From: Paracoccus lutimaris
GTDB lineage: Bacteria > Pseudomonadota > Alphaproteobacteria > Rhodobacterales > Rhodobacteraceae
Reading direction: 5' to 3'
DNA: 64,000 bases
NCBI RefSeq assembly: GCF_003337565.1
Contig: NZ_QPJL01000003.1
Span: forward strand, 186,001 to 250,000
Below are positions 33,702 to 44,278 of the stretch, in pieces. The notes beneath the pieces are model-generated. The model was given only the letters and a program-made list of their open reading frames with translations. It made no database searches and had not been told where the DNA came from. The first letter of the stretch is position 1. Each line of letters begins with the position of its first letter. The translations under genes were made by a program, and so were the position numbers.

Positions 33702-35108
33702 TCAGAGCTTATAGGCCCTCTTGGCGAGGCCATAAGAAAGGTCATGGGCAAGGTCCGGCGCCTCGTCCTCGGCCAGCCGGCCCGAGGCGACCAGCGTCGC
33801 CAGAAAGGCGCAATCGACCCGCCGGGCGACATCATGGCGCGCCGGGATCGAGCAAAAGGCCCGCGTGTCATCGTTGAAGCCCACGGTGTTGTAGAAACCG
33901 GCGGTTTCGGTGGTCATCTCGCGGAACCGGCGCATGCCCTCGGGGCTGTCGTGGAACCACCATGCCGGCCCCAGCCGCAGGCAGGGCCAGACCCCGGCCA
34001 TCGGCGCCAGTTCGCGCGCGTAAGCGGTCTCGTCCAGCGTGAACAGGATCACCGTCAGGTCCGGGCGCATGCCGACCGCGTTCAAGAGCGGCCGCAGCGC
34101 CGCGACGTAATCGGTGCGGCCGGGAATGTCGAAGCCCTTGTCGCGCCCGAAACTCGCCAGCACCTGATCGGAATGGTTGCGCCGCGAACCGGGATGGATC
34201 TGCAGCACCAAGCCGTCATCAAGGCTCATCCGCGCCATTTCGGTCAGCATATGGCCGCGAAAGGCATCGGCCTCCTCCGCCGTGCATTGGCCGCGCAGGG
34301 CCTTCTGGAACAGGGCCGCCGCATCCGCCTGCGCCAGATCCTCGGTCCGGGCCGAGGCATGGCCGTGATCGGATGAGGTCGCGCCGAATTCCTTGAAATA
34401 GGCCCGGCGCGCGCGATGCGCGTCCAGATATCCGGCCCATGTCGCGGTATCGAAGCCGGTCTGCTGGCCCATCAGCGCGACATTTTCCGTGAACCCCGCC
34501 ATTTCGGGGTCGATGACGCCATCGGGCCGATAGGCGGTGATCACCCGCCCGTCCCAGCCCGACTCGCGGATCATCCGATGCCAGCGCAGATCGTCGGTCG
34601 CGGCTTCGGTCGTGGCGATCGCCTCGATATTGAAGCGCTTGAACAGGGCGCGCGGACGGAACTCGGGCCGGGTCAGGCAGTCGGCGATATGGTCGTAATA
34701 CCAATCCGCCGTCTCGGCCGACAGCCGCCGGTCGATGCCGAAGACATGCTGAAAGCTGTGATCGAGCCACATGCGCGAGGGCGTGCCCCGCAGCAGATGA
34801 TAGTGGCGCGCGAACAGATGCCAGATCTTGCGGCCATCCGTCTCGGTCAGACCGCCATCGGCGCGCGGCACGCCCAGATCGGTCAGGCTGACCCCCTGCG
34901 AGCAGAGCATGCGAAAGACATAGTGATCGGGGGTGACGAAAAGCTGCGCCGGATCGGGAAAGGCCGCGTCCTCGGCATACCAGCGCGGGTCTGTATGCCC
35001 ATGCGGGCTGAGGATCGGCAGATCGCGGATTTCCGCGTAAAGCGCGCGGGCCAGATCGCGGGCGCGCCCCTCCAGCGGGAACAGGCGGTCTTCGTCCATC
35101 AGGCCCAT
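33702..35108 (-). CDS. uxaC: Glucuronate isomerase (uronate isomerase)
   Basis: A 468-residue enzyme of the amidohydrolase-like fold converting glucuronate to fructuronate and galacturonate to tagaturonate. LPILSPHGHTDPRWYAED near residue 32 has the metal-like HxH, GTPSRMWLDHSFQHVFG and ETAGFYNTVGFNDDTRAFCS are family blocks. Length is normal (about 470). It is the first gene of the minus-strand operon uxaC-TRAP(P-Q-M)-kduI-kduD-uxuB-uxaA. It is divergent from a GntR gene across a 98-base region with an inverted repeat. Confidence 0.95.
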   Translation of the reverse strand: MGLMDEDRLFPLEGRARDLARALYAEIRDLPILSPHGHTDPRWYAEDAAFPDPAQLFVTPDHYVFRMLCSQGVSLTDLGVPRADGGLTETDGRKIWHLFARHYHLLRGTPSRMWLDHSFQHVFGIDRRLSAETADWYYDHIADCLTRPEFRPRALFKRFNIEAIATTEAATDDLRWHRMIRESGWDGRVITAYRPDGVIDPEMAGFTENVALMGQQTGFDTATWAGYLDAHRARRAYFKEFGATSSDHGHASARTEDLAQADAAALFQKALRGQCTAEEADAFRGHMLTEMARMSLDDGLVLQIHPGSRRNHSDQVLASFGRDKGFDIPGRTDYVAALRPLLNAVGMRPDLTVILFTLDETAYARELAPMAGVWPCLRLGPAWWFHDSPEGMRRFREMTTETAGFYNTVGFNDDTRAFCSIPARHDVARRVDCAFLATLVASGRLAEDEAPDLAHDLSYGLAKRAYKL

Positions 35109-35143
35109 GCGTCACCCTCTCCCCTGCGACTCACGCTTGCACT

Positions 35144-35171
35144 AAAACTGATCATCTAATATGCTAGTTTT
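35144..35171. promoter_or_regulatory. Candidate operator between uxaC and the GntR gene
   Basis: AAAACT (35144-35149) and AGTTTT (35166-35171) are inverted arms around an AT-rich centre (GATCATCTAATATGCT). It lies in the shared promoter of the hexuronate operon and its regulator, as expected for an FCD-type GntR protein. Confidence 0.5.
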
Positions 35172-35206
35172 CAAGATCGGTCAATGCAGAGTCGTCGCAG
35201 GAGGGA

Positions 35207-35914
35207 ATGATGGCATCACAGACGCTTTCGGCCGCGGCGCTGCCGGTTCTGGGCGAGACACGCCCGCGCACCGTCACCGACCAGATTTTCGACCTGCTTT
35301 ACGAGCGGGTGGTGAACCTGACCCTGCCGCCCGGCGCCAAACTGTCCGAGGCCGAGGTGGCCTCGCAGATGGGTGTCTCGCGCCAGCCGGTACGCGACGC
35401 GTTCTACCGGCTGTCGCAGATGGGCTTCATCCAGATCCGGCCGCAGCGCGCCACCACCATCACGCCGATTTCCGAACCGGCGGTGCTTCAGGCCTATTTC
35501 ATCCGCGCCGCGCTGGAAGAGGCCTGCATGCGCGTCGCCGCCGAAAAGCTGACGCCGGCGCAGCTGGACGCGCTTGATGCGCTGGTGGACCGGCAGGAGG
35601 CGGCGCTGGATGCCGGCCAGCGGGCCGAGTTCCACGCCATGGACGACCAGTTCCACCGCGACATCTGCGCCTATTCGGGTCTGGATTTCGTCTGGAGCCT
35701 GGTCAAGGAGAACAAGGGCCACATGGACCGCGCCCGCTATCTCAGCCTGACCCATGGCGCCCGCACCGCACTGGACGAGCATCGGCTGATCATGGCCACG
35801 CTGCGGGACCGCGATCCGGCCCGTGCCGCCGCTGCCGTCCGCCAGCATCTGAGCCGGATCGAGGGCATCATCGCCCGGCTGCGCGTCGAGCAACCCGGCG
35901 TTTTTGGCGGCTGA
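35207..35914 (+). CDS. GntR/FCD-family regulator beside uxaC
   Basis: A 235-residue regulator: winged helix about 20-85 (MGVSRQPVRDAFYRLSQMGF) and FCD ligand domain about 95-225 (FHAMDDQFHRDICAYSG, LDEHRLIMATL). Two tandem ATG codons follow AGGAGGGA. Being divergent from uxaC, it most likely represses the uxaC-to-uxaA operon and is relieved by a uronate or fructuronate/tagaturonate. It is only moderately similar to the other cluster regulator at 23421-24098, so the two may read different signals (for example galacturonate and glucuronate branches). Confidence 0.85.
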   Translation: MMASQTLSAAALPVLGETRPRTVTDQIFDLLYERVVNLTLPPGAKLSEAEVASQMGVSRQPVRDAFYRLSQMGFIQIRPQRATTITPISEPAVLQAYFIRAALEEACMRVAAEKLTPAQLDALDALVDRQEAALDAGQRAEFHAMDDQFHRDICAYSGLDFVWSLVKENKGHMDRARYLSLTHGARTALDEHRLIMATLRDRDPARAAAAVRQHLSRIEGIIARLRVEQPGVFGG

Positions 35915-35920
35915 TCCGCC

Positions 35921-36394
35921 TTAGCCGCCCAGATCCAGCACCTGCCCGTCCTTGAGCGTCTTCAGCACGATCTCGGACCGGACCTGCGCCACCTGCGGAT
36001 GCGGCAGCAACTCGGCATGGATGAAGGCGGCAAAGGCCTCAAGGTCGCGCACGCGGATATCCAGCACGTAATCCGCATCGCCCGAAACCGAAAAGGCCGA
36101 ATGCACCTGCGGGTGATCCTGCAAAAAGCGCACGAAGCCGTCATCGCGCCCCTGACCATGGGCGCGCAGGCTGACGCGGGTGATCGCGCGCAGGCCAAAG
36201 CCCAGCATCTGCGCATCCAGCCGGGCGACATAGCCCCGGATCAGCCCCGCCTGTTCAAGCGCCGCACGCCGACGGGAACATTGCGAGGCCGACAGATGCA
36301 CGATCTCGCCCAAGGCCGCGTTGGTCAGCGCGCCATCGCGCTGCAATGCGTCAAGAATCGCAAGGTCGAATTGATCCATGCGCATATCGTGCAT
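35921..36394 (-). CDS. Lrp/AsnC-family regulator next to hppD
   Basis: A 157-residue regulator with an N-terminal helix-turn-helix (about 6-60, LTNAALGEIVHLSASQCSRR) and an AsnC/RAM ligand domain (about 70-150, SAFSVSGDADYVLDIRVRDL). ATG codons at 36394, 36385 and 36379 are all possible starts. It is divergent from 4-hydroxyphenylpyruvate dioxygenase, so local control of tyrosine breakdown by an aromatic amino acid is likely. The stop is six bases from the end of the convergent GntR gene. Confidence 0.87.
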   Translation of the reverse strand: MHDMRMDQFDLAILDALQRDGALTNAALGEIVHLSASQCSRRRAALEQAGLIRGYVARLDAQMLGFGLRAITRVSLRAHGQGRDDGFVRFLQDHPQVHSAFSVSGDADYVLDIRVRDLEAFAAFIHAELLPHPQVAQVRSEIVLKTLKDGQVLDLGG

Positions 36395-36514
36395 CCATTT
36401 CGCGCTTCATGCATGTTTCATCTGCAACAATCGGCTTTTGCCACCCGGATTGCAAGCACCATGCGCGGCTTTCATGCCATGCTTGTTCCAAGACCAGCGA
36501 TATAAGGAAACGCC

Positions 36515-37627
36515 ATGGGCCCCTTCCCGCATGACGCGCCGAAAGCCACGATCAGCCTGGACAATCCCGCCGGCACCGACGGGTTCGAGTTCGTCGAATT
36601 CGCCCATCCCGAGCCGGAAAAGCTGGACGCCACCTTTCGCCAGATGGGGTTCGTGCCCGTTGCCCGGCACAAGCGCAAAAAGATCACCCTCTACCGGCAG
36701 GGCGACATCAACTATCTGCTGAATGCCGAGCCCGACAGCCACGCCGCGCGCTTTGTCGCCCAGCACGGCCCCTGCGCACCCGCCATGGCCTGGCGCGTGG
36801 CCAATGCGGGGCAGGCACTGGACCATGCGCTGGCCCTGGGCGCCACGGAATATACCGGGTCCGGCAAGTCGCAGAACCTGCCGGCGGTGAAAGGAATCGG
36901 CGGCTCGCTGTTGTATTTCGTCGATCACTACGGCGATGCGGGCAGTTGCTACAGCCCGGAGTTCGACTGGCTGGGCGAGGCCGATCCCTGTCCGACGGGC
37001 TTTGGCTTTTACTATCTGGACCACCTGACCCATAACGTCATTCGCGGCAATATGGACACCTGGTATCGGTTCTATCGCGACACGTTCAATTTCCGCGAGA
37101 TCCGCTTTTTCGACATTCAGGGCAAGATGACCGGGCTGGTCAGCCGGGCGCTGACCTCGCCCGACGGCAAGATCCGCATCCCGATCAACGAATCCACCGA
37201 CGATCACAGCCAGATCGAGGAATATCTGCGCCGCTACAAGGGCGAGGGCATCCAGCACATCGCCATCGGCACCGAGGACATCTATTCCGGCACCGACCGC
37301 ATCGCCGGGGCCGGCATGCGTTTCATGCCCGGACCGCCCGACACCTATTACGAGATGTCGCGCGAGCGGGTGACCGGCCACGCCGAGCCGATCGCGCGCA
37401 TGAAACAGCACGGCATCCTGATCGACGGCGAAGGCGTCGTCGGCGGGGGCGAGACCCGGATCCTGCTGCAGATCTTTTCAAAGACCGTGATCGGGCCGAT
37501 CTTTTTCGAATTCATCCAGCGCAAGGGCGACGATGGTTTCGGCGAGGGAAACTTCCGCGCCCTCTTTGAATCGATCGAGGCCGACCAATTGCGCCGTGGC
37601 GTGCTGAAACCCGGTGACGCTGCCTGA
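36515..37627 (+). CDS. hppD: 4-hydroxyphenylpyruvate dioxygenase
   Basis: A 370-residue iron(II) dioxygenase converting 4-hydroxyphenylpyruvate to homogentisate in tyrosine catabolism. It is built from two vicinal-oxygen-chelate domains. Iron ligands are visible as His in YYLDHLTHNV, His in IQHIAIGTEDI, and Glu in IFFEFIQRKG. The C-terminal GFGEGNFRALFESIE is the conserved gate helix. GGAGA-like AAGGAAACGCC lies before the ATG. The next enzymes (homogentisate dioxygenase and others) are not in the window. A bidirectional stem-loop follows it. Confidence 0.96.
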   Translation: MGPFPHDAPKATISLDNPAGTDGFEFVEFAHPEPEKLDATFRQMGFVPVARHKRKKITLYRQGDINYLLNAEPDSHAARFVAQHGPCAPAMAWRVANAGQALDHALALGATEYTGSGKSQNLPAVKGIGGSLLYFVDHYGDAGSCYSPEFDWLGEADPCPTGFGFYYLDHLTHNVIRGNMDTWYRFYRDTFNFREIRFFDIQGKMTGLVSRALTSPDGKIRIPINESTDDHSQIEEYLRRYKGEGIQHIAIGTEDIYSGTDRIAGAGMRFMPGPPDTYYEMSRERVTGHAEPIARMKQHGILIDGEGVVGGGETRILLQIFSKTVIGPIFFEFIQRKGDDGFGEGNFRALFESIEADQLRRGVLKPGDAA

Positions 37628-37664
37628 TCTGCCCTGCCCCGCGCGCGTTTCGCGCTGCGCGATA

Positions 37665-37700
37665 CCCGGCCGCCTCTCTGCCCTTCTGGAGGCGGCCGGG
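37665..37700. terminator. Bidirectional stem-loop between hppD and glpK
   Basis: CCCGGCCGCCTC and GAGGCGGCCGGG form a perfect 12-base stem with a 12-base loop between two convergent genes. T-runs are poor on both sides, but the stem is strong enough to serve as a shared terminator. Confidence 0.7.
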
Positions 37701-37717
37701 CCAGTTTCGGGATCGGC

Positions 37718-39202
<1,485 letters not shown>

Positions 39203-39259
39203 GGCGGACTCCTCCCCGAGATAGAATGGGGGCGGGACAATGCCCCGCCCCCGATGCTG

Positions 39260-40984
39260 TTACTGCCAGGACTTCAGCAGTTCATCATAGGAAATCGTCT
39301 CGCCCTGCGGCTTTTCGTTTTCCAGCTTGCCCACCGGCGCGCCGGGCGCGTCAAGCCATTCCTGGGCGTCCTTTTCCTCGTTCATCTTGGGGCCAAGATC
39401 GCCCTGAACGCCAGAACGCTCGATCCGGGCCAGGACCTTTTCCTGTTCGGCACAAAGCGCGTCCAGCGCCTCTTGCGGCGACTTCGCACCCGAAAGCGCG
39501 TCCCCGATATTCTGCCACCAGAGCTGTGCAAGCTTCGGATAGTCGGGGATGTTGGTGCCGGTCGGCGACCACTGCACGCGTGCGGGCGAGCGGTAGAATT
39601 CGACCAGACCGCCCAGTTTCGGCGCGCGGTCGGTGAAGGACTTGTCCTGAATGGTCGACTCGCGGATGAAGGTCAGGCCGACATGCGATTTCTTCACATC
39701 GACCGTCTTCGAGGTCACGAACTGCGCATAAAGCCATGCGGCCTGCGCGCGGTCCACGGGGGTCGATTTCATCAGCGTCCACGAACCCACGTCCTGATAG
39801 CCGATCTTGGTGCCTTCGGTCCAATAGGCCCCGTGCGGCGAGGGCGCCATGCGCCATTTCGGCGTGCCATCCGCGTTCACCACGGCGGTGCCTTCCTTGA
39901 CCATGTCGGCGGTAAAGGCGGTGTACCAGAACATCTGCTGGGCGATGTCGCCGCGTGCCGGGACCGGCCCGGCCTCGCCGAAGGTCATGCCCTGGGCTTC
40001 CGGGGGCGTATAGGCTTTCAGCCAGTCGATGGCCTTGGTCACGGCATAGACGGCTGCCGCATCGTTGGTCGCGCCACCACGCGCCACGCAGGACCCGACC
40101 GGACGGCTGTTTTCATCGACGCGGACGCCCCATTCATCGACCGGAAGGCCGTTCGGCTCGCCCTTGTCGCCCATGCCGGCCATGGACATCCAGGCATCGG
40201 TATAACGCCAGCCAAGGCTGGGGTCCTTCTTGCCGTAATCCATGTTGCCCCAGGCCTTGGTGGGACCGCCCTCGATATAGGACATGTCGCGGCCGGTGAA
40301 GAATTCGGCGATGTCCTCATAGGCCGACCAGTTCACCGGGACGCCCAGATCATAGCCGTACTTGGCCTTGAAATCGTCCTTGGTCTTCTGGTCGTTGAAC
40401 CAGTCATAGCGGAACCAGTAGAGGTTCGCGAACTGCTGGTCGGGCAGCTGATACAGATCGCCATCGGGCGCGGTGGTGAATTTCAGGCCCAGAAAGTCCG
40501 GCAGGTCCAGACCGGGGTTGGTGAAATCCTTGCCCTCTTCGGCCATCCATTTGGTCAGGTCGCGGGCCTGCTGATAGCGCCAATGGGTGCCGATCAGGTC
40601 CGAGTCGTTGACATAGCCGTCATAGATGTTCTCGCCGGTCTGCATCTGGGTCTGCAGCTTTTCGACGACATCGCCCTCGCCGATCAGGTCATGGGTGACC
40701 TTGATGCCGGTGATGGCGGTAAAGGCCGGGGCCAGAACCTTGGCCTCGTATTCATGGGTGGTGATGGTTTCGGAAACCACCTTGATCTCCATCCCCGCCA
40801 GCGGCTTTGCGGCGTCGATGAACCATTGCATTTCCTTTTCCTGATCCGCACGCGGCAGGGTGGACAGATCGCCGATTTCGGCGTCGAGAAACTGCTTGGC
40901 AGCTTCCATATCGGCCCAAGCGGGCGCGGTGCCCGTGACCATCAGCGCAAGCGCCATGGCCGTTCTGGTTGCAGTCAGTCTCAT
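39260..40984 (-). CDS. glpV: Glycerol ABC transporter substrate-binding protein
   Basis: A 574-residue periplasmic protein with a Sec signal (MRLTATRTAMALALMVTG, cleavage near WA/DM). It is much larger than typical sugar-binding proteins (about 400) but right for GlpV of the glpSTPQUV glycerol transporter described in Rhizobium leguminosarum. HDLIGEGDVVEKLQTQMQTG and the tryptophan-rich NLYWFRYDWFND are notable, consistent with a small polyol pocket. The ATG at 40984 follows GGAGGAAACC; longer frames upstream run into glpU. It lies between glpU and glpK. Confidence 0.93.
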   Translation of the reverse strand: MRLTATRTAMALALMVTGTAPAWADMEAAKQFLDAEIGDLSTLPRADQEKEMQWFIDAAKPLAGMEIKVVSETITTHEYEAKVLAPAFTAITGIKVTHDLIGEGDVVEKLQTQMQTGENIYDGYVNDSDLIGTHWRYQQARDLTKWMAEEGKDFTNPGLDLPDFLGLKFTTAPDGDLYQLPDQQFANLYWFRYDWFNDQKTKDDFKAKYGYDLGVPVNWSAYEDIAEFFTGRDMSYIEGGPTKAWGNMDYGKKDPSLGWRYTDAWMSMAGMGDKGEPNGLPVDEWGVRVDENSRPVGSCVARGGATNDAAAVYAVTKAIDWLKAYTPPEAQGMTFGEAGPVPARGDIAQQMFWYTAFTADMVKEGTAVVNADGTPKWRMAPSPHGAYWTEGTKIGYQDVGSWTLMKSTPVDRAQAAWLYAQFVTSKTVDVKKSHVGLTFIRESTIQDKSFTDRAPKLGGLVEFYRSPARVQWSPTGTNIPDYPKLAQLWWQNIGDALSGAKSPQEALDALCAEQEKVLARIERSGVQGDLGPKMNEEKDAQEWLDAPGAPVGKLENEKPQGETISYDELLKSWQ

Positions 40985-41066
40985 GGTTTCCTCCCTTGGA
41001 ATGTGAGACGTTACTTGGATTTTGCCCGGGCAATCGCCGCTGCCCTTGGGCGGGATCATCGGCCCG

Positions 41067-41492
41067 TCAGACCCAGCGGAACACCGCCGCAGCATAGACA
41101 AGGCACAGTGCCAGCGCCCACCAAAGCGGCGGGCCGGCGAAAAACAGCCAGCCCAGACAGATGAAGGCCGAGCCGAGAAGCGTGATGAACAGCCGGTCGC
41201 CGCGCGTGGTTTCGATCCGCAGGATGCCATGGCGGGGCGTTTCCGGAAAGCGGATCGCCAGGATGGTGAACAGCGTGAGCAAGCTGGCGATGGTCCAGAA
41301 GAACAGCGCCACCGGGAAGGTCCAGGCCATCCAGCCGCCGGGGATCATCGGCGCGAACCAGTCTTTCGCACCCTCATCAGTGACCGGGGTCGCCCAGATC
41401 AGGAAGCCAAGGGCTGCGCCCAGAACCGCGGTGGCGGTCAGATAGATCGCGGTCCAGTTGGTGCGGCGGGCGGGGATTGCGGTATCAGCCAT
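41067..41492 (-). CDS. glpU: Small membrane subunit of the glycerol ABC transporter (DUF2160)
   Basis: A 141-residue membrane protein with four hydrophobic stretches: about 14-33 (AIYLTATAVLGAALGFLIWA), 54-78, 102-118 and 121-138. DUF2160 proteins occur almost solely in glycerol ABC operons, at this position between the permease glpQ and the binding protein. The exact role is not known. The start at 41492 lies eight bases after the glpQ stop. Confidence 0.85.
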   Translation of the reverse strand: MADTAIPARRTNWTAIYLTATAVLGAALGFLIWATPVTDEGAKDWFAPMIPGGWMAWTFPVALFFWTIASLLTLFTILAIRFPETPRHGILRIETTRGDRLFITLLGSAFICLGWLFFAGPPLWWALALCLVYAAAVFRWV

Positions 41493-41500
41493 GGCGAACC

Positions 41501-42304
41501 TCAGACGCGGCCCAGGGCAAAGCCCTTGGCGATGTAGTTGCGGACAAACCAGATCACCAGCGCGCCCGGCACGATGGTCAGCACACCTGCCGCCGCCAGC
41601 ACACCCCAGTCCATGCCCGAGGCCGAAACCGTGCGCGTCATCGTCGCGGCGATGGGTTTCGCGTTCACGCTGGTCAGGGTGCGCGACAAGAGCAGCTCGA
41701 CCCATGAGAACATGAAGCAGAAGAAGGCGGCAACCCCGATCCCGGATGCGATCAGCGGCATGAAGATCTTTACGAAAAAGCGTGGAAAGCTGTAGCCGTC
41801 GATATAGGCGGTCTCGTCGATTTCCTTGGGCACGCCGCGCATGAAACCTTCGAGGATCCAGACGGCCAGCGGCACGTTGAAGAGGCAATGCGCCAAGGCC
41901 ACCGCGATATGCGTGTCAAACAGCCCGATCGAGGAATAAAGCTGAAAGAACGGCAGCGCAAAGACAGCGGGCGGCGACATGCGGTTGGTCAGAAGCCAGA
42001 AGAACAGGTGCTTGTCGCCCATGAAGCTGTAGCGGCTGAAGGCATAGGCCGCCGGCAGCGCCACCGCGATCGAAATCACCGTGTTCATCACCACATAGAT
42101 GATCGAGTTGACATAGCCCATGTACCAGCTTGGGTCGGTCAGGATCACCCGATAGTTCCGCAGCGTGAACTCATGCGGGTAAAGGCTGAAGGTGCCGGTG
42201 ATCTCGGCATTGGTCTTCAGCGACATGTTCAGCAGCCAATAGATCGGCAGCATAAGAAACAAGAGATACAGCGCCATCACGACGGCTTGCGACTTGATAC
42301 GCAT
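41501..42304 (-). CDS. glpQ: Glycerol ABC transporter permease 2
   Basis: A 267-residue permease with six membrane helices and the ABC EAA loop FMRGVPKEIDETAYIDGYSF followed by FVKIFMPLIASGIG. It belongs to the MalG-like inner-membrane family. It forms the channel with GlpP. The ATG at 42304 shares a base with the glpP stop (TGATG), so translation is tightly coupled. Confidence 0.94.
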   Translation of the reverse strand: MRIKSQAVVMALYLLFLMLPIYWLLNMSLKTNAEITGTFSLYPHEFTLRNYRVILTDPSWYMGYVNSIIYVVMNTVISIAVALPAAYAFSRYSFMGDKHLFFWLLTNRMSPPAVFALPFFQLYSSIGLFDTHIAVALAHCLFNVPLAVWILEGFMRGVPKEIDETAYIDGYSFPRFFVKIFMPLIASGIGVAAFFCFMFSWVELLLSRTLTSVNAKPIAATMTRTVSASGMDWGVLAAAGVLTIVPGALVIWFVRNYIAKGFALGRV

Positions 42305-43191
42305 CAGTTGCCCTCCCCCATGCTGGTCTGGGCGCGGTCAAGATTGGTCATGACCGTATAGAACACCCAGCTGACCAGCAGGATCACAAGGAAATACATC
42401 AGTGAGAAGGCAGCGGCAGGGCCAAGGTCGAACTGCCCGACCGCCATCTTGACCAGATCGATGGACAGGAACGTGGTCGAGTTGCCCGGACCACCGCCGG
42501 TGACCACAAAGGGCTCGGTATAAATCATGAAACTGTCCATGAAGCGCAAAAGCACCGCGATCAGCAGGACGCCCTTCATCTTGGGCAGCTCGATATAGCG
42601 GAAGACGGCCCAGCGGCTGGCCTGATCGATCTTGGCCGCCTGATAATAGGCCTGCGGGATCGATTGCAGCCCGGCATAGCACAGCAGCGCGACAAGGCTG
42701 GTCCAGTGCCAGACATCCATGACGACCACCGTGATCCACGCATCCAGCGGGTCGTTGGTGTAGTTGTAATCGATGCCGATCGCCGCAAGCGTATGCCCCA
42801 ACAGGCCGATATCGGTGCGCCCGAAGATCTGCCAGATCGTGCCGACGACGTTGAAGGGGATCAGCAAAGGCAGCGCCATCAGGACCAGCACCACGCTGGA
42901 CCAGAAACCCTTCTTGGGCATGTTCAGCGCGACGAAAATGCCCAAGGGCACCTCGATCGCAAGGATGATGGCGGAAAACAGCGCCTGCCGGCCAAGCGCC
43001 TCGTGCAGACGTTCGGAATGGACCATCTCGTCGAACCATTCCAGGCCCGCCCAGAAGAATTCGTTGTTCCCGAATGTGTCGTTGAAGGCGTAGTTCACCA
43101 CCGTCATCAGCGGGATCACCGCCGAAAAGGCCACGATGACCAGCACCGGCAGGACCAGAAACCACGCCTTGTTGTTCTGGGTCTTTTCCAT
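42304..43191 (-). CDS. glpP: Glycerol ABC transporter permease 1
   Basis: A 295-residue MalF-type permease with six helices. The EAA loop is QSIPQAYYQAAKIDQASRWA followed by VFRYIELPKMKGVL. The first helix (KAWFLVLPVLVIVAFSAVIP) acts as signal anchor. It overlaps glpT and glpQ by single-base TGATG junctions on both sides. Confidence 0.94.
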   Translation of the reverse strand: MEKTQNNKAWFLVLPVLVIVAFSAVIPLMTVVNYAFNDTFGNNEFFWAGLEWFDEMVHSERLHEALGRQALFSAIILAIEVPLGIFVALNMPKKGFWSSVVLVLMALPLLIPFNVVGTIWQIFGRTDIGLLGHTLAAIGIDYNYTNDPLDAWITVVVMDVWHWTSLVALLCYAGLQSIPQAYYQAAKIDQASRWAVFRYIELPKMKGVLLIAVLLRFMDSFMIYTEPFVVTGGGPGNSTTFLSIDLVKMAVGQFDLGPAAAFSLMYFLVILLVSWVFYTVMTNLDRAQTSMGEGN

Positions 43192-44276
43192 CAGGCGGCC
43201 CTTTCCTGTGCGGGCGCGACGCGCCAGTCATCGGCATAAACGTTGATCTTTGCAGGCGCGAAGGCGACCTGGGGCAGGCCATCGACCGGCATCCCTTCGG
43301 GGATGACGACATTGAGCGCATTGCCCAGAACCTCGCCGCGCAGCAGGCGGTGGCGACCCACGTCCTCGACCCGGCGGATGACAAAGGGCAGCCCTCCGCT
43401 GGCGACCAGCGTCGCATGTTCGGGGCGGATGCCGATCTGGACCCGGCCCGACTGGGGCGCATAGCTTGCGCCCAGCCCGACCACATCACCGCCGGGCAGC
43501 GTGGCGCGATTGCCCTGCACGTCAGCCGTCAGAAAATTCATCCCCGGAGAGCCGATGAAATAGCCCACGAAGGTATGGGCAGGGGTCTCGAACAGTTCCT
43601 CGGGGGTGCCCATCTGCACGACGCGGCCGTCATACATGACCACGACCTTGTCGGCGAAGGTCAAGGCCTCGGTCTGGTCATGGGTGACATAGATCATCGT
43701 ATGGCCGAACTGGCGATGCAGTTGCTTGAGCTGCGTGCGTAATTCCCATTTCATATGCGGGTCGATGACGGTCAGCGGCTCGTCGAACAGGATCGCGTTC
43801 ACGTCCTCGCGCACCATGCCGCGGCCAAGGCTGATCTTTTGCTTGGCATCCGCGGTCAGCCCCTGAGCCTTGCGTGAAAGCCACGCCTCCATCCCGATCA
43901 TCTGGGCGATCTGATCGACGCGGGCCTTGATATAGGCCGCATCCATGCCGCGATTGCGCAGCGGGAATGCCAGATTGTCGCGCACCGACATGGTGTCATA
44001 GACGACCGGGAACTGGAACACCTGCGCGATATTGCGCTCGGCCGTCGGGGCGTCGGTGACGTCACGGTCACCAAACAGCACGCGCCCATGGCTGGGCCGC
44101 AAAAGCCCCGAGATGATGTTCAAAAGCGTGGTCTTGCCACAGCCTGACGAGCCCAGCAGCGCATAAGCCCCCCCGTCCTGCCAGACATGGTCCATTTCCT
44201 TCAGCGCGTAATCCTTGTCCGATTGCGGATTCGGGAAATAGCTGTGGGCCAGGTTTTTCAGCGTGATCTGTGCCAT
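43191..44276 (-). CDS. glpT: Glycerol ABC transporter ATP-binding protein 2
   Basis: A 361-residue ATPase with a MalK-like C-terminal regulatory domain. Walker A is GSSGCGKT (42-49), Walker B ends in AILFDEP (161-167) and the H-loop His is H199 (YVTHDQTEAL). The signature motif is degenerate: LTADAKQK (140-147) stands where LSGGQxQR is expected. The partner GlpS has the reverse pattern, a good signature and a missing H-loop His. The two together should form one canonical and one degenerate ATP site. Name and order follow the R. leguminosarum glycerol operon. Confidence 0.93.
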   Translation of the reverse strand: MAQITLKNLAHSYFPNPQSDKDYALKEMDHVWQDGGAYALLGSSGCGKTTLLNIISGLLRPSHGRVLFGDRDVTDAPTAERNIAQVFQFPVVYDTMSVRDNLAFPLRNRGMDAAYIKARVDQIAQMIGMEAWLSRKAQGLTADAKQKISLGRGMVREDVNAILFDEPLTVIDPHMKWELRTQLKQLHRQFGHTMIYVTHDQTEALTFADKVVVMYDGRVVQMGTPEELFETPAHTFVGYFIGSPGMNFLTADVQGNRATLPGGDVVGLGASYAPQSGRVQIGIRPEHATLVASGGLPFVIRRVEDVGRHRLLRGEVLGNALNVVIPEGMPVDGLPQVAFAPAKINVYADDWRVAPAQERAA

Positions 44277-44278
44277 GG

